Positions 1 through 9,900 of a stretch of 64,000 nt of DNA are shown here, piece by piece. The notes beneath the pieces were generated by a model, which worked only from the letters and a program-made list of their open reading frames with translations, did not search any database and was not told where the DNA came from. The stretch covers positions 1 through 64,000 of the forward strand of contig CACZFF010000019.1 of assembly GCA_902780385.1 (NCBI GenBank), written 5' to 3'. The DNA comes from an uncultured Lachnospiraceae bacterium (lineage in GTDB: Bacteria; Bacillota; Clostridia; Lachnospirales; Lachnospiraceae). A program made the position numbers and the translations under genes. Position 1 is the stretch's first letter. Each line of letters opens with the position of its first letter.

Positions 1-54
1 TGAAGAAGACAGAACAGGATATGTTTTTGCGGCAGCTCATCGGATTTACGATGA

Positions 55-3000
55 CTGCAGAAACCTGAAGGCACAAAATGTGCTTTTAGGGAGGAGGAGG
101 TCAGGACACTGACCTGCGGACAGGAAGAATACAAGGGACACCATCATACGGATGCCTGTTATGAAAAAGTCCTTGTCTGCGGAAAAGAAGTACATACTCA
201 TAGCGAGAAGTGCTATGAAGAAGATGGCGGTACGGATGCTGCGGCGGATGAGAACTCTGCTGGTATGCCCTCTGATTCTGTAGATGAAGGGCATACTGAG
301 AATACTGTGCCTGATGTATCTGATCCCGATGCAGCGGGGGAAGAAAACCAGTCTGAAAGCTATGTGCCGGAGCTGGAACCTCTGGACATGGAAGTCATGC
401 TCAACAGCCATACAGATTTATATTATTTCCATGCAGAGGAAGGGGAGAAAGTTCCTGCCAACAGCGCGGAGATTACGGACTGGAAAAAGGTAGAGGAAGA
501 GACAACACTTGTATCGACTGATTTAGTCAAGATGTATCTGGCCTATACCATCCCTGCCGGAAGTCTGAATGAGACCAATTCGACTGCCAGGTACCGCCTG
601 CCCGGAAATATCCATCTTACAGACGACCAGATTAAGGCAATCAATGAAAATGAGAACGGCATCACAGCCGGATTCAAAAAGTTGGATCCTGAATACCAGA
701 AGTATTTGGGCGCGGAGGCGATTGAAGGGGATCGGACTCCGGATGAGCTCCTTTCGGACAGTGCACAGGAGTATATCAGCGCAATTGTCAGGGCAGAGAA
801 TGTTTATAAGAATGATAAGTACATTGGTCAGGACCTGATCTTTACCTTTGTGCCTTACACAATTGAAAAGAATCAGGAAAACTTTGATGCAGAGAAAAAT
901 CCTGTTTCAGCCGGCGAAAAGATCACCGGCTGGTTTGCGTGCGATTTCAGGCAGGATCAGATTGACTGGATCGAGGAAGAACTCCAGGAAGAAACACAGG
1001 AAGAGATCCGGGACGAAACGCAGGGAGAGATTCAGGAACAAGCACAGGACAATATGCAGGAAGAAACACCGGAAGAGACAGATCAGAGTGCTGACGATCC
1101 TGCTGTGGTTACTGTTGAAAAGACAGCAGAAATCCTCTTTGTTACCGAGAATAAAGACCAGGAAATTGAGGAAATTAAGCGTACACTGAAGCTGATAGGC
1201 CAGAAGGAAGATGCTGTTTCTGAAGAGGAAGTGTCAAAAGAAGAAACGAAAGAAGAAACACAGGAGTTCCAGTCTGGCACACTGACTGCGGACGGTGAAG
1301 GCTACAAGATTACACTGGATTATACAGAAGAAGCAAAGATTCCCGAAAATGCCTCTCTTTCTGTCCGCGAGATTACCGCAGAGACAGACAAGGAGGCTTA
1401 TGAAGCATGCCTTGAGCAGGCTGGACAGCAGGTGGCTGCAGATAATAATACCAGTGTGGATCAGAAGGCATCCCGATTCTTTGATATAGAAATTGTCGTG
1501 ACAGAAACGGACAACAACGGGGAAGAAAAGACTGTAAAGATTGAGCCCTCTGCGCCTGTCAGCGTAAATATCCAGATCGAAGAGAAACAACCCTCATCAC
1601 AGGAGAGTAAATCTGACCAGAGTGAACCCACAATCCTCCATTTTGCAGAGGAAGGCGTGGAGCAGATTGATTCTACAGTGACTGACAGCGAGAACAACAA
1701 CACCGAAGAGCAGAAAAAGGAAATCCAGTTTGAGGCGGAATCCTTCTCTGTCTATGGCGTGGTGTATACGGTGGACTTCCACTGGGAAGTAAATGGCAAA
1801 ATATATGAATTTAGCATTCCTGGAGGTGGGTTTGTATCAATTGAACACTTGGTGGAAGTGCTGGGTATAGCATCAGATGATGAGAACACCGAAAAAGGGG
1901 CTGAAAATGCCGAAAATGACGCTGAAAACAGCAATGATTTCGTAGGGGAAGTGCCAGGTGTAGAGGAGAATGGTGAGAACGGAACAGCCTACGAAGAGGC
2001 TATTAATCTGAACGAGGTCGAAGTCAGCGAAGCCACGAAAAAGTTTGTGGCGGATGTGGAGAGCGTGGAATTTAGCAGTTCGGAACTGGTATGGGTTGGA
2101 AAGGTTAATGAAGAATCTACAGTTGGCGGACTCAAGGAAACCAACGGACTGGAAGTTCAATATAGTGCAGAGCTGGCGGAAGAGCAGATCGCAGAGATAG
2201 ATGGGCAGACAATTCAAGCCGGAGACTGGGCTTTGATCTCACTAAAGGCATTTGATACGGAAGAGAACCTGACTGTCACCATGAAGAATGAGGATCAGTG
2301 GACGGTGAAGGTGACTGATGCTCAGGTGACAGGTCAGCTGACAGACGGACAAAAGTACCTGATTTATTACACGAGCAACGGTAAGAACTATGTGTTAAAG
2401 AAGGATGGAACGGTTACGCCCGTAGATGCGTCCAATCCGAACAACATGGACAAGCTGGGGGATGAGTATCTCTGGCAGTTTGATCACTATAATCGCTTTG
2501 GAGATGACTATTCCCTTATCCATAGTGGGTCTACATACCTTACACTAAATGGTACTGTTACAGGTATTGCATCGAATATAGCAACACCGACCTATATGGA
2601 TGCAGTCGGTAATGGTAATTTTCGGTTGTACGGCAGAGAGTGGGTACAGACAGGCTATTGGTGGTGGGAAGGCTATAATAAGAACCACTATCTGACATTC
2701 GACAATAATAGCTTTGTTCTTGCGGATAATACAGGCAACAATACCAACATCAAGCTATGGGAGCAGGAGGAAAGAAAGTACAACTTCACGGTAAAAACTG
2801 AGTACAGCAATGTTTACAGGGGTACTGTTTCCGGAAAAGGCGCAGATGGTACAACGCAATACACCAAAGTGCCATCTTATGTCAGTATCACTAATAAGGG
2901 AAAAGCCAATGCATACACTATAACCGCAGTTCCAAGCCAAGGTTATCATTTCAAAGAATGGCGACTTGGTGAGACGGTATTGTCAGGCTTCAATTCGGTC

Positions 3001-6000
3001 ATTCAGGCAGGAAGCCTTACGTTCCCAGAAGATAATATGATTCTTACAGCAGTCTTCGAGAAGGACGCAGGATCATCTGGTGCAGGAGAAACAGATTATG
3101 CTGCGATTATCAATAAATGGAAAGAGCAGAATCTTGTATCGGAGATGAATCTGGACAAAACTGCCCATGTTTATGACTACGACAACAGGATTTATGAGGT
3201 CGACTTTACGGCGTCCGGTAAGGCGACGGTAATCGCTCCGGATTTGCAACTTGCCTTTGTAACAGATGTCTCGAGGTCGATGTACTTCCCGGCTGGGCTT
3301 ACTCAGGCAAAGACTTATTCTACAACTACATATAACTCTGAAAAGCCTTCCAAGCCGCTGGTTGATGTTTTGGGAGATTTGAAAAATCAAGATTACGCTA
3401 CAAGTCATTCGGGTGATCATGATGATGTCTATTATCTGATTGGTGATCCTGAATATACTTCTACAGTATATGCGGTTCGGTATAACTTATCTACTAATAA
3501 ATGGATGTATATCGACGCTTCGTACGATATTCGAACGTATCCTAAAAACGGAGCTTCTCAGGGAAGTGATGTATGGCATGTAAATAATGCAGATGGAAAC
3601 GAAGTCGGATGGAAGGTTTTATCGGACTGGGTAACCTACAATAACGGGCTTAAGCTGCAAGGTAAAAGCCTGGATGGCAAAATCTATGTCGCAAATGATG
3701 TCAGATACCGTCTCGATTATTTGCAACAGGCTGTAGACGCAGCCAGTGAAGTAGTGTATGCAGTGAACCAGGATGCAGAGATTGGTCTCGTTACTTTTGC
3801 CGGAACTGCGAACGATCCGCATGGTTTGTTTGGTAAGGATAGTTATGGGGAATTACTGACTTATTTACATGACATATCTCCGGCAGGTGGAACCAACCAG
3901 AAGGGCGGCTTGGATAAGGCGCAAGAATTCTGGAGTACATCAACAGATCCGGACCACAATCGTGTTGTCATAATGGTAACCGATGGAGCACCTAATGCTA
4001 CGATTAAAGTGAACGGTAATGATGTAACTCTTAATTGGAATCATATCAAAGCATCCGCAGAAGCATTGCATGACAATAAAGATGCCACGGTTTACACTGT
4101 CGGCTTGAGTATCGAGAATGTTAATGGTGCTGAAGCGGGGCTGCGTAATGCAGCACAAGCTGGGGGAGGACAGTCCTACTCTGCAAAGAACAGTGAAGAA
4201 CTAGTGAAGGATATCCTTAATATCGTTAAGCTCTACATGAAAGAAGCGAACCTTAAGGGAACTCTCCATGACGATATCGACCGCGCATTTTATCCTGTCA
4301 AACAGGATGGAACGCCGATCACTCCTGGCTTCTATGACGTCGATGGAACACCGATAACGCTGGAAACCGTACAGTCCTATAATGACGTGAACAGCCAATA
4401 TTACGGAACAGAATACTATTTATGGAAGAACAATGGCGGTCAGTGGTCTATCACGCGGTATAACATCGAATTCGGTAAGGGAACTAGCAGCAGTCCTGCC
4501 ACTCAGAGAAATATCTATCTGAAGGCCAGAGAAGACTTCATGGGCGGAAACAAGATTAATACAAATGTCCAGGAAGCGCATGCCATCGGCAGTAACGCAG
4601 TAATCAGAAATGGCTCAAAGACAGTAGTAAAGCCAATGGATAAAGTTGTGGATGATATGGCGGATACTCCTCATGTCAACGTTGACGAGCTCCATCTGAC
4701 GGAGCACAACACAGAATGGACGGTGTATCTTGGTACTGAGGTAACGCCAAAAGACCAGCTGGAAGCGCTTTGGAACAACATCAAGGTCAAGCAGGTCATC
4801 AAGGAACCGCAACAGACAGGCTCACAGGATCCGGTCGATGTTACCCGGATGATAGATAAAGCCCAGATGTGGTATGCGCATGGCAATGCTGTGAATGAAG
4901 CTGATACAGCAGCTCCTGCAAACAGTGATAACGATGAAAAACTGCCGCTTAGCTATTATGGGCTCAACGATTATTACGATGATCTTCTGGCCGCGATCAC
5001 CAGCGATAATTCCTATGACAGCGGAAATATCGCATATACGCCTTACGGACATGATACCGTCGGTTACTTCAGGATCTCAGCGACTAAAGAGATCGTTTCC
5101 GGAGCTGTCGATGCTGGTGGTAAGGCGCCGGATCAGCACGTGACCGATAAGGCAGCATCCCCTGCAGAGATCTATAAGATCATTGTGACTTATACACCTG
5201 TGACTCAGGGATCAGAGGAAACATACCCGCATACGACTCCCAATAAGACCGCCGGAAATATCACTACCGGCGCTGGCAATGATGAAGTCAAGAGCGAAAA
5301 TCAGCATGTGATCAATGTCATCAAGAAAGGACTTGAGATCAGTAAGTTTGATGAAAATGATACGCTGATCAACGACAGACCTGCTGTATTCACCCTTTAC
5401 CGCCCGGCCCAGTCAGGAGAAACAGGAACGACGGTTGAAGGACTTGGAGACGGATATATCGAAGCAGCAACGATGACGACAAGCAGCGGCGTTGCCAGCC
5501 TGTCTGATACAGTACAGGAACTTCGTAAGCTTCCGGAAGGCCAGCATTACTACCTGGTAGAAACGCAGGAACCTGCGGGCTATGTGAAACTGAGCTCACC
5601 GATTCAGATCGATATATCTGTGACTCCGGGGACGAAAACAAAGCCGTATAAGCAAACAGAAGATATTGATGATTTGATCAATGTTGGAGAAACGACTCCT
5701 CCGACAGCAGCAATCTCTGTAACCAGTGATAGTGCTCAATTACTGACTGACAGCAATGGGAGATTTGCGATTAAGATAACCAATGTGGCCGCATCTGTTG
5801 ATATCATTATCCACAAGGTAAATGACGAAAATGAGCCGCTTCCGGGTGCCGTATTTAAATTAACAAACGGATCTTCGATTGTAAGTATTGCTTCCGAAGG
5901 TAATGGCGTTATTGTGGAGCCTAAGGAATCAGGGCAGGCGGTTACGATAGTGAATGATACCTTCACGATACCTGAAGGCGGCGTGACCATCAAGAACCTC

Positions 6001-6300
6001 AGGCCAAGTGAGGATATATATTCGATTGTTGAGGTAAGTCCTCCAGCCGGATATGTGATCTCAAATAATACTCCGGCAACATTTAAGGTGACTGCAGGAA
6101 GTATAGGAAATGTGGAGTATATCAAAGGGGTTACGTATACACCTGCTGATAACGATTTCATCATTCCGAATACTCCCGGCGCAGCCCTTCCGAACACTGG
6201 AGGCCCTGGCACGACACCATTCTATATCCTCGGTATCATCCTCACCGCTTTTGCAGGCGCGGGATTGGTGATGCGGAAGAGAAAGAGAGATGCTGCCTGA
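55..6300 (+). CDS. Giant LPxTG-anchored VWA-domain surface adhesin (5' end disturbed or truncated)
   Basis: Predicted cell-wall-anchored surface protein. Counting from the internal ATG at 265 (2011 codons), a His/Cys-rich module lies upstream in the same frame (encoded about 100-235). It is followed by a region homologous to the next adhesin, a Glu/Gln-rich coiled stretch near residues 235-275, and a von Willebrand A domain with a MIDAS DVSRS at about 1001 and VTDGAPN near 1238. Two SpaA/Cna-B-like domains follow near 1690 and 1845. The C-terminus is a sorting signal: LPNTG near 1975, a hydrophobic span and RKRKR. The ATG at 265 has no Shine-Dalgarno, and family-like sequence runs in frame upstream of it, so it is unlikely to be the true start. 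The signal peptide seen in the paralogue is absent: this frame has a TGA at 52-54 and the start lies outside the window or was lost. Base composition is AT-richer than the housekeeping genes. The sortase-anchored adhesin call is firm; the ligand is unknown. Confidence 0.85.
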   Translation: MQKPEGTKCAFREEEVRTLTCGQEEYKGHHHTDACYEKVLVCGKEVHTHSEKCYEEDGGTDAAADENSAGMPSDSVDEGHTENTVPDVSDPDAAGEENQSESYVPELEPLDMEVMLNSHTDLYYFHAEEGEKVPANSAEITDWKKVEEETTLVSTDLVKMYLAYTIPAGSLNETNSTARYRLPGNIHLTDDQIKAINENENGITAGFKKLDPEYQKYLGAEAIEGDRTPDELLSDSAQEYISAIVRAENVYKNDKYIGQDLIFTFVPYTIEKNQENFDAEKNPVSAGEKITGWFACDFRQDQIDWIEEELQEETQEEIRDETQGEIQEQAQDNMQEETPEETDQSADDPAVVTVEKTAEILFVTENKDQEIEEIKRTLKLIGQKEDAVSEEEVSKEETKEETQEFQSGTLTADGEGYKITLDYTEEAKIPENASLSVREITAETDKEAYEACLEQAGQQVAADNNTSVDQKASRFFDIEIVVTETDNNGEEKTVKIEPSAPVSVNIQIEEKQPSSQESKSDQSEPTILHFAEEGVEQIDSTVTDSENNNTEEQKKEIQFEAESFSVYGVVYTVDFHWEVNGKIYEFSIPGGGFVSIEHLVEVLGIASDDENTEKGAENAENDAENSNDFVGEVPGVEENGENGTAYEEAINLNEVEVSEATKKFVADVESVEFSSSELVWVGKVNEESTVGGLKETNGLEVQYSAELAEEQIAEIDGQTIQAGDWALISLKAFDTEENLTVTMKNEDQWTVKVTDAQVTGQLTDGQKYLIYYTSNGKNYVLKKDGTVTPVDASNPNNMDKLGDEYLWQFDHYNRFGDDYSLIHSGSTYLTLNGTVTGIASNIATPTYMDAVGNGNFRLYGREWVQTGYWWWEGYNKNHYLTFDNNSFVLADNTGNNTNIKLWEQEERKYNFTVKTEYSNVYRGTVSGKGADGTTQYTKVPSYVSITNKGKANAYTITAVPSQGYHFKEWRLGETVLSGFNSVIQAGSLTFPEDNMILTAVFEKDAGSSGAGETDYAAIINKWKEQNLVSEMNLDKTAHVYDYDNRIYEVDFTASGKATVIAPDLQLAFVTDVSRSMYFPAGLTQAKTYSTTTYNSEKPSKPLVDVLGDLKNQDYATSHSGDHDDVYYLIGDPEYTSTVYAVRYNLSTNKWMYIDASYDIRTYPKNGASQGSDVWHVNNADGNEVGWKVLSDWVTYNNGLKLQGKSLDGKIYVANDVRYRLDYLQQAVDAASEVVYAVNQDAEIGLVTFAGTANDPHGLFGKDSYGELLTYLHDISPAGGTNQKGGLDKAQEFWSTSTDPDHNRVVIMVTDGAPNATIKVNGNDVTLNWNHIKASAEALHDNKDATVYTVGLSIENVNGAEAGLRNAAQAGGGQSYSAKNSEELVKDILNIVKLYMKEANLKGTLHDDIDRAFYPVKQDGTPITPGFYDVDGTPITLETVQSYNDVNSQYYGTEYYLWKNNGGQWSITRYNIEFGKGTSSSPATQRNIYLKAREDFMGGNKINTNVQEAHAIGSNAVIRNGSKTVVKPMDKVVDDMADTPHVNVDELHLTEHNTEWTVYLGTEVTPKDQLEALWNNIKVKQVIKEPQQTGSQDPVDVTRMIDKAQMWYAHGNAVNEADTAAPANSDNDEKLPLSYYGLNDYYDDLLAAITSDNSYDSGNIAYTPYGHDTVGYFRISATKEIVSGAVDAGGKAPDQHVTDKAASPAEIYKIIVTYTPVTQGSEETYPHTTPNKTAGNITTGAGNDEVKSENQHVINVIKKGLEISKFDENDTLINDRPAVFTLYRPAQSGETGTTVEGLGDGYIEAATMTTSSGVASLSDTVQELRKLPEGQHYYLVETQEPAGYVKLSSPIQIDISVTPGTKTKPYKQTEDIDDLINVGETTPPTAAISVTSDSAQLLTDSNGRFAIKITNVAASVDIIIHKVNDENEPLPGAVFKLTNGSSIVSIASEGNGVIVEPKESGQAVTIVNDTFTIPEGGVTIKNLRPSEDIYSIVEVSPPAGYVISNNTPATFKVTAGSIGNVEYIKGVTYTPADNDFIIPNTPGAALPNTGGPGTTPFYILGIILTAFAGAGLVMRKRKRDAA

Positions 6301-6375
6301 TATGGCGGCTCCGGCACACGGATCTTCATGATCCTCGGCAGCATCCTGATAATTGTAGTGGGCGTGCTAGTGTGA
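6301..6375 (+). pseudogene. Remnant of a second LPxTG sorting-signal tail
   Basis: Directly after the TGA of the VWA adhesin, and in the same reading frame, the sequence reads YGGSGTRIFMILGSI followed by LIIVVGVLV and a stop. After the stop come codons for RRTI. This is what follows LPxTG in a sorting signal: a Gly/Ser-rich start, about 18 hydrophobic residues and a basic tail. It is not preceded by a start codon or ribosome binding site. The simplest reading is a leftover C-terminus of another adhesin after recombination between related genes. Confidence 0.6.
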
Positions 6376-6403
6376 AGGAGAACAATTTAACATGATGTAA
6401 AGA

Positions 6404-6445
6404 GAGGCTAGTCTTCAGGAAACTGGGGATTAGCTTCTTCTTTTT
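6404..6445 (+). terminator. Rho-independent terminator after the VWA adhesin
   Basis: A stem of about 15 bp with several G-U pairs (GAGGCTAGTC and TTCAG against CTGGG and GATTAGCTTC) closes on a GAAA tetraloop and is followed by TTCTTTTT. Confidence 0.75.
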
Positions 6446-6852
6446 GGAGCACAACTATTTGACGCTTACTATAGATTTAGCTGAAATTTGGCTTTCAATT
6501 AAGAAGGCGCCAAACCAGGTGTTATGAGCTCCTTTACTTCTTCTTTACGATTGTGTTTTGACGTTTTTTTTGACATAATGATATTTATAATCAAATCGGT
6601 GTAGTGTTGTTAACTTAAAAGCGAATTTCTTAGATAGATACCCCTTATTGCGGAATAACCAGTCTATATTGTGGCAATGATTAAATCGTTAGACGGGCAT
6701 TTACTGGGAGCTATCATACATCAGAAGTTGCAAAGATTTTTGTCGAATAACTTCTGTTTTTTTTTACACAGAAAGATTTCAATTGTCCCGCTGATCAGGA
6801 GAGCAGGCAGGGCAAGCACCTGATGTATATGACACTGATTATTATTCATTTT
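6446..6852. other. AT-rich intergenic region between the two adhesins
   Basis: About 400 bases with no convincing gene. It is markedly AT-rich and has T-tracts near 6565-6570 and 6759-6767. No ORF here has a ribosome binding site or recognisable product. It probably holds the distal promoter region of the second adhesin. Confidence 0.5.
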
Positions 6853-6897
6853 ATACGATCCTTACTGAATTTTTATATGATCCTTATTGAATATAGT
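6853..6897 (+). promoter_or_regulatory. Direct repeats and -10 element upstream of the InlB-repeat adhesin
   Basis: Two 18-bp direct repeats, ATACGATCCTTACTGAAT (6853-6870) and ATATGATCCTTATTGAAT (6875-6892), match at 16 of 18 positions and are spaced 22 bp, about two helical turns. A -10-like TATAGT follows at 6892-6897 with no good -35, and the start codon is 33 bp further on. Helically phased direct repeats over a weak -35 are typical of activator sites such as those of LytTR-type regulators. The regulator is unknown. Confidence 0.35.
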
Positions 6898-6929
6898 AAG
6901 GGTAGATTTTATTGGAAGGGCATAAATAT

Positions 6930-9900
6930 ATGCAGGCTTTACTTCGTAAAATCAGGAGAATTTTACAAGATAGAAGGACCCGAAGGTTCATTGCAAGAGT
7001 TGTGACATCTTTGGCTGCCATAGTAGTCTTTGTCACAACATATGCGCTGATCCTGCCGGCAATCACATTGGAAAAAACAGCTGTATGCGGGATTGAAGAA
7101 CATCAGCATGACGACAGCTGTTATGAAGAAAGGCTTGTCTGTGAATTGGAAGAGTCCGATGAACACCATCATACCGAAGCCTGTTATGAAAAAGTCCTCG
7201 TCTGTGGCAAAGAAGTGCACACTCATAGCGGTAAGTGCTATGAGGAAGTCGATAGCATTAATGTCAATGTAGAAGCCGATAGCAGTGACAATACAGGTGA
7301 TAATACTGCAGGCAGGCTTTCCGATCTGTCGAGTGCTGAATCGAGTGCTGAAGAGACTGGGAGTATTGAGCCCGAAATGTCCGATTCTAATGCAGCTGCG
7401 GAAGAGGCACAGCCTGACAGCTATGTACCTGAACTGGATTCCCTGGACATGGAGACTTTGCTCAACAGCCATTCGGGTTTCTACTATTTCCATGCCGGGG
7501 AAGGGGAGGAAATCCTTGCCGACAGCGCGGAAATCATAGACTGGAAGAAGGTTAAGGAAGAGACCACGTTGGCACCGACTGATCTGGTCAGGATGTATCT
7601 TGCCTATACGATTCCTGCCGGGAGCCTCAATGAGACCAATCCTTCTGCCAGATACCGCCTGCCGGACAGCCTCCATCTGTCTGATGAGCAGATTAAGGCC
7701 ATGAACCAATATGAAAACGGAATCGCTGCCGGATACAGGGATTCCAGGAGCTCATCAGGTAAGGACGAGCAGGATAAGGAGAAAGGCAACTATAAGAAAT
7801 ACCTTGACTATCTCGGTGCGGAAGCTGTTGAGGGAGACCGCAGACCGGATGAGCTGCTAAAGGAGGGTGCACAAGAGTTTATCAGTGCGGTAGTGAGAGC
7901 GGAGAATGTCTACGACGATAAGGGAAATTATCTGGGTCAGGACCTGATCTTCACATTTGTACCCTATTCCATTGAAAAGAACCAGGATAGCTATGATGCA
8001 GATATGACACTTATTTCAGCCGGCGAAGAGATCACCGGCTGGTTTGTGTGCGATTTCAGACTGGACCAGATCGACTGGGAGCAGGATGAGGATAACCGAG
8101 AAGAAGATAGAATCCGGGAAGATAGTTTTGAAGAAATAGCCAGTGTTATTTTTGCCAAAGAGGATCAGGACAAGGAAATCCCGGAGATCAGGCGTGTGCT
8201 GAGAATGACCGGGGGAATCAGTGAGGCCGGGGAGATCGAAGAAGCCGGGAAAATCGACGGGACCAGCGAGACCGAGGAAGCCGGGAAAATCAGTGAAACC
8301 GGGGAGAAGGAAGAGGCAATAGAGACCAGGGATGGAGCGTCCGCCGGAAGCGGGACAGACGCTCAGATTTCGACACGTGTGATCACTGCAGATGGCAGTG
8401 ACTATCTGATCACAGTGACTTATGGATCTGAGGCAGAGATTCCTCAGGGGGCAGAACTGGCAGTGCGCGAGCTTCTTCCGGGCACTGAAGAGTATGACCA
8501 GCACCTGCAGGCTGTCGAGGAGAAGATTCATTCCGAGAATTCGGAAGACGATTCAGCTGCTTTAGCTGCGCGCTTTTTTGACATCACTATTCTGTCGGAT
8601 GGAGTTGAGATCCAGCCGTCAGCACCTGTGGATGTAAGGATAGAACTGACGGAAAAAATAGGTGAAGACCTGCAGGTATTCCATTTTGATGATGAAGGCG
8701 ATGAAGTGGAAACCCTGCAGACAGTGCAGACACTGCAGACAGAGGAGCAGGCTCCGGAGACAAGGGACAGCATGGTGCAGTTTTCCACGGAAAGTTTCTC
8801 GGTCTTTGCCATCGTCGGGACAGTGATTGAAAAGAATGTACTGACATCCGATGGGCATAACTATAAGGTGACCGTGACGTATGGACCGGAGACGGAGATT
8901 CCGGAAAAGGCAGACTTGGCTGTCGAGGAGATAACGGAAGACTCCTCTGTTTATGGTACCTATGTTTCCGGCACAGAGAATGTACTTGGCATGGAGGAGG
9001 GAAGTGCCGGGTATATGAGGCTGTTTGATATCAAGATTGTGGATAAGGATGATCCGGGTGTGAAGTATCAGCCGGCTGAGGGGACAAGGGTCGAGGTAAG
9101 GATTGAGCTGGCGGATGCTCAAGACAGGAAAGCCCTGAGTGTCGTGCACTTTGCGGATGAGGACGATGAAGGAAATGTGGTGGATGCTGATGTCAATGGG
9201 AAGAACGTGAGCTTTGAGGCTGATGGGTTCAGTATCTATGTTGTTGCGGAAGATAATTATACCCGCCTGATCTACCGTTTCCACGATGTTGATGATTCTG
9301 TTATCAGCACTCAATATGTTAAGAAATATATTGAGCCTGATACAGAACAGACAGTATATGAGAAATTGTATGACCCCGGACTTGTTCCCGAATACGGGCA
9401 GCGTCTTGTGGGATGGGCTTATTCCGCGGATGAAACAGATGCTGCAAAGATATACCAGCTTTCGGATCTGGATAATCATACAATTCAGAAGATGGATGCT
9501 CCGGGATTTGTAGACGAGACAATAGTTGACGTCTATGCCATTATGGATGAGGCATGGTATCTCCGCTATATGGATGTGGACGAGAACGGTACGGTTAAGA
9601 TTCTGAAGACTGTGAGGATCCCTAAAGATGCAGACAACAAACAGGTAGATATTAATTATGTCGCTATGCTGCCTGATGGCACTCACTATGAGGGCTGGTA
9701 CGATCCGGTTGAATCAGAAAAATACAGCGAACACCTATATGAAGGCGATCATGAGATTTATGACACCATTGAATTGAATAAGCATCTCGACCTGTATTTG
9801 AAAGTGGATAACAGGGTCTGGCTTGTATATGATGCTAATGCAGGTGGAGCTGGAAGCGGAGCCAGCTATACTCCTCCTCAGATGCTGTACACGAACACTA

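Noticed and set aside
6570-6591. TTGACA and TATAAT upstream of the second adhesin
   Set aside because: Spacing is only 10 bp, too short for a sigma-A promoter.
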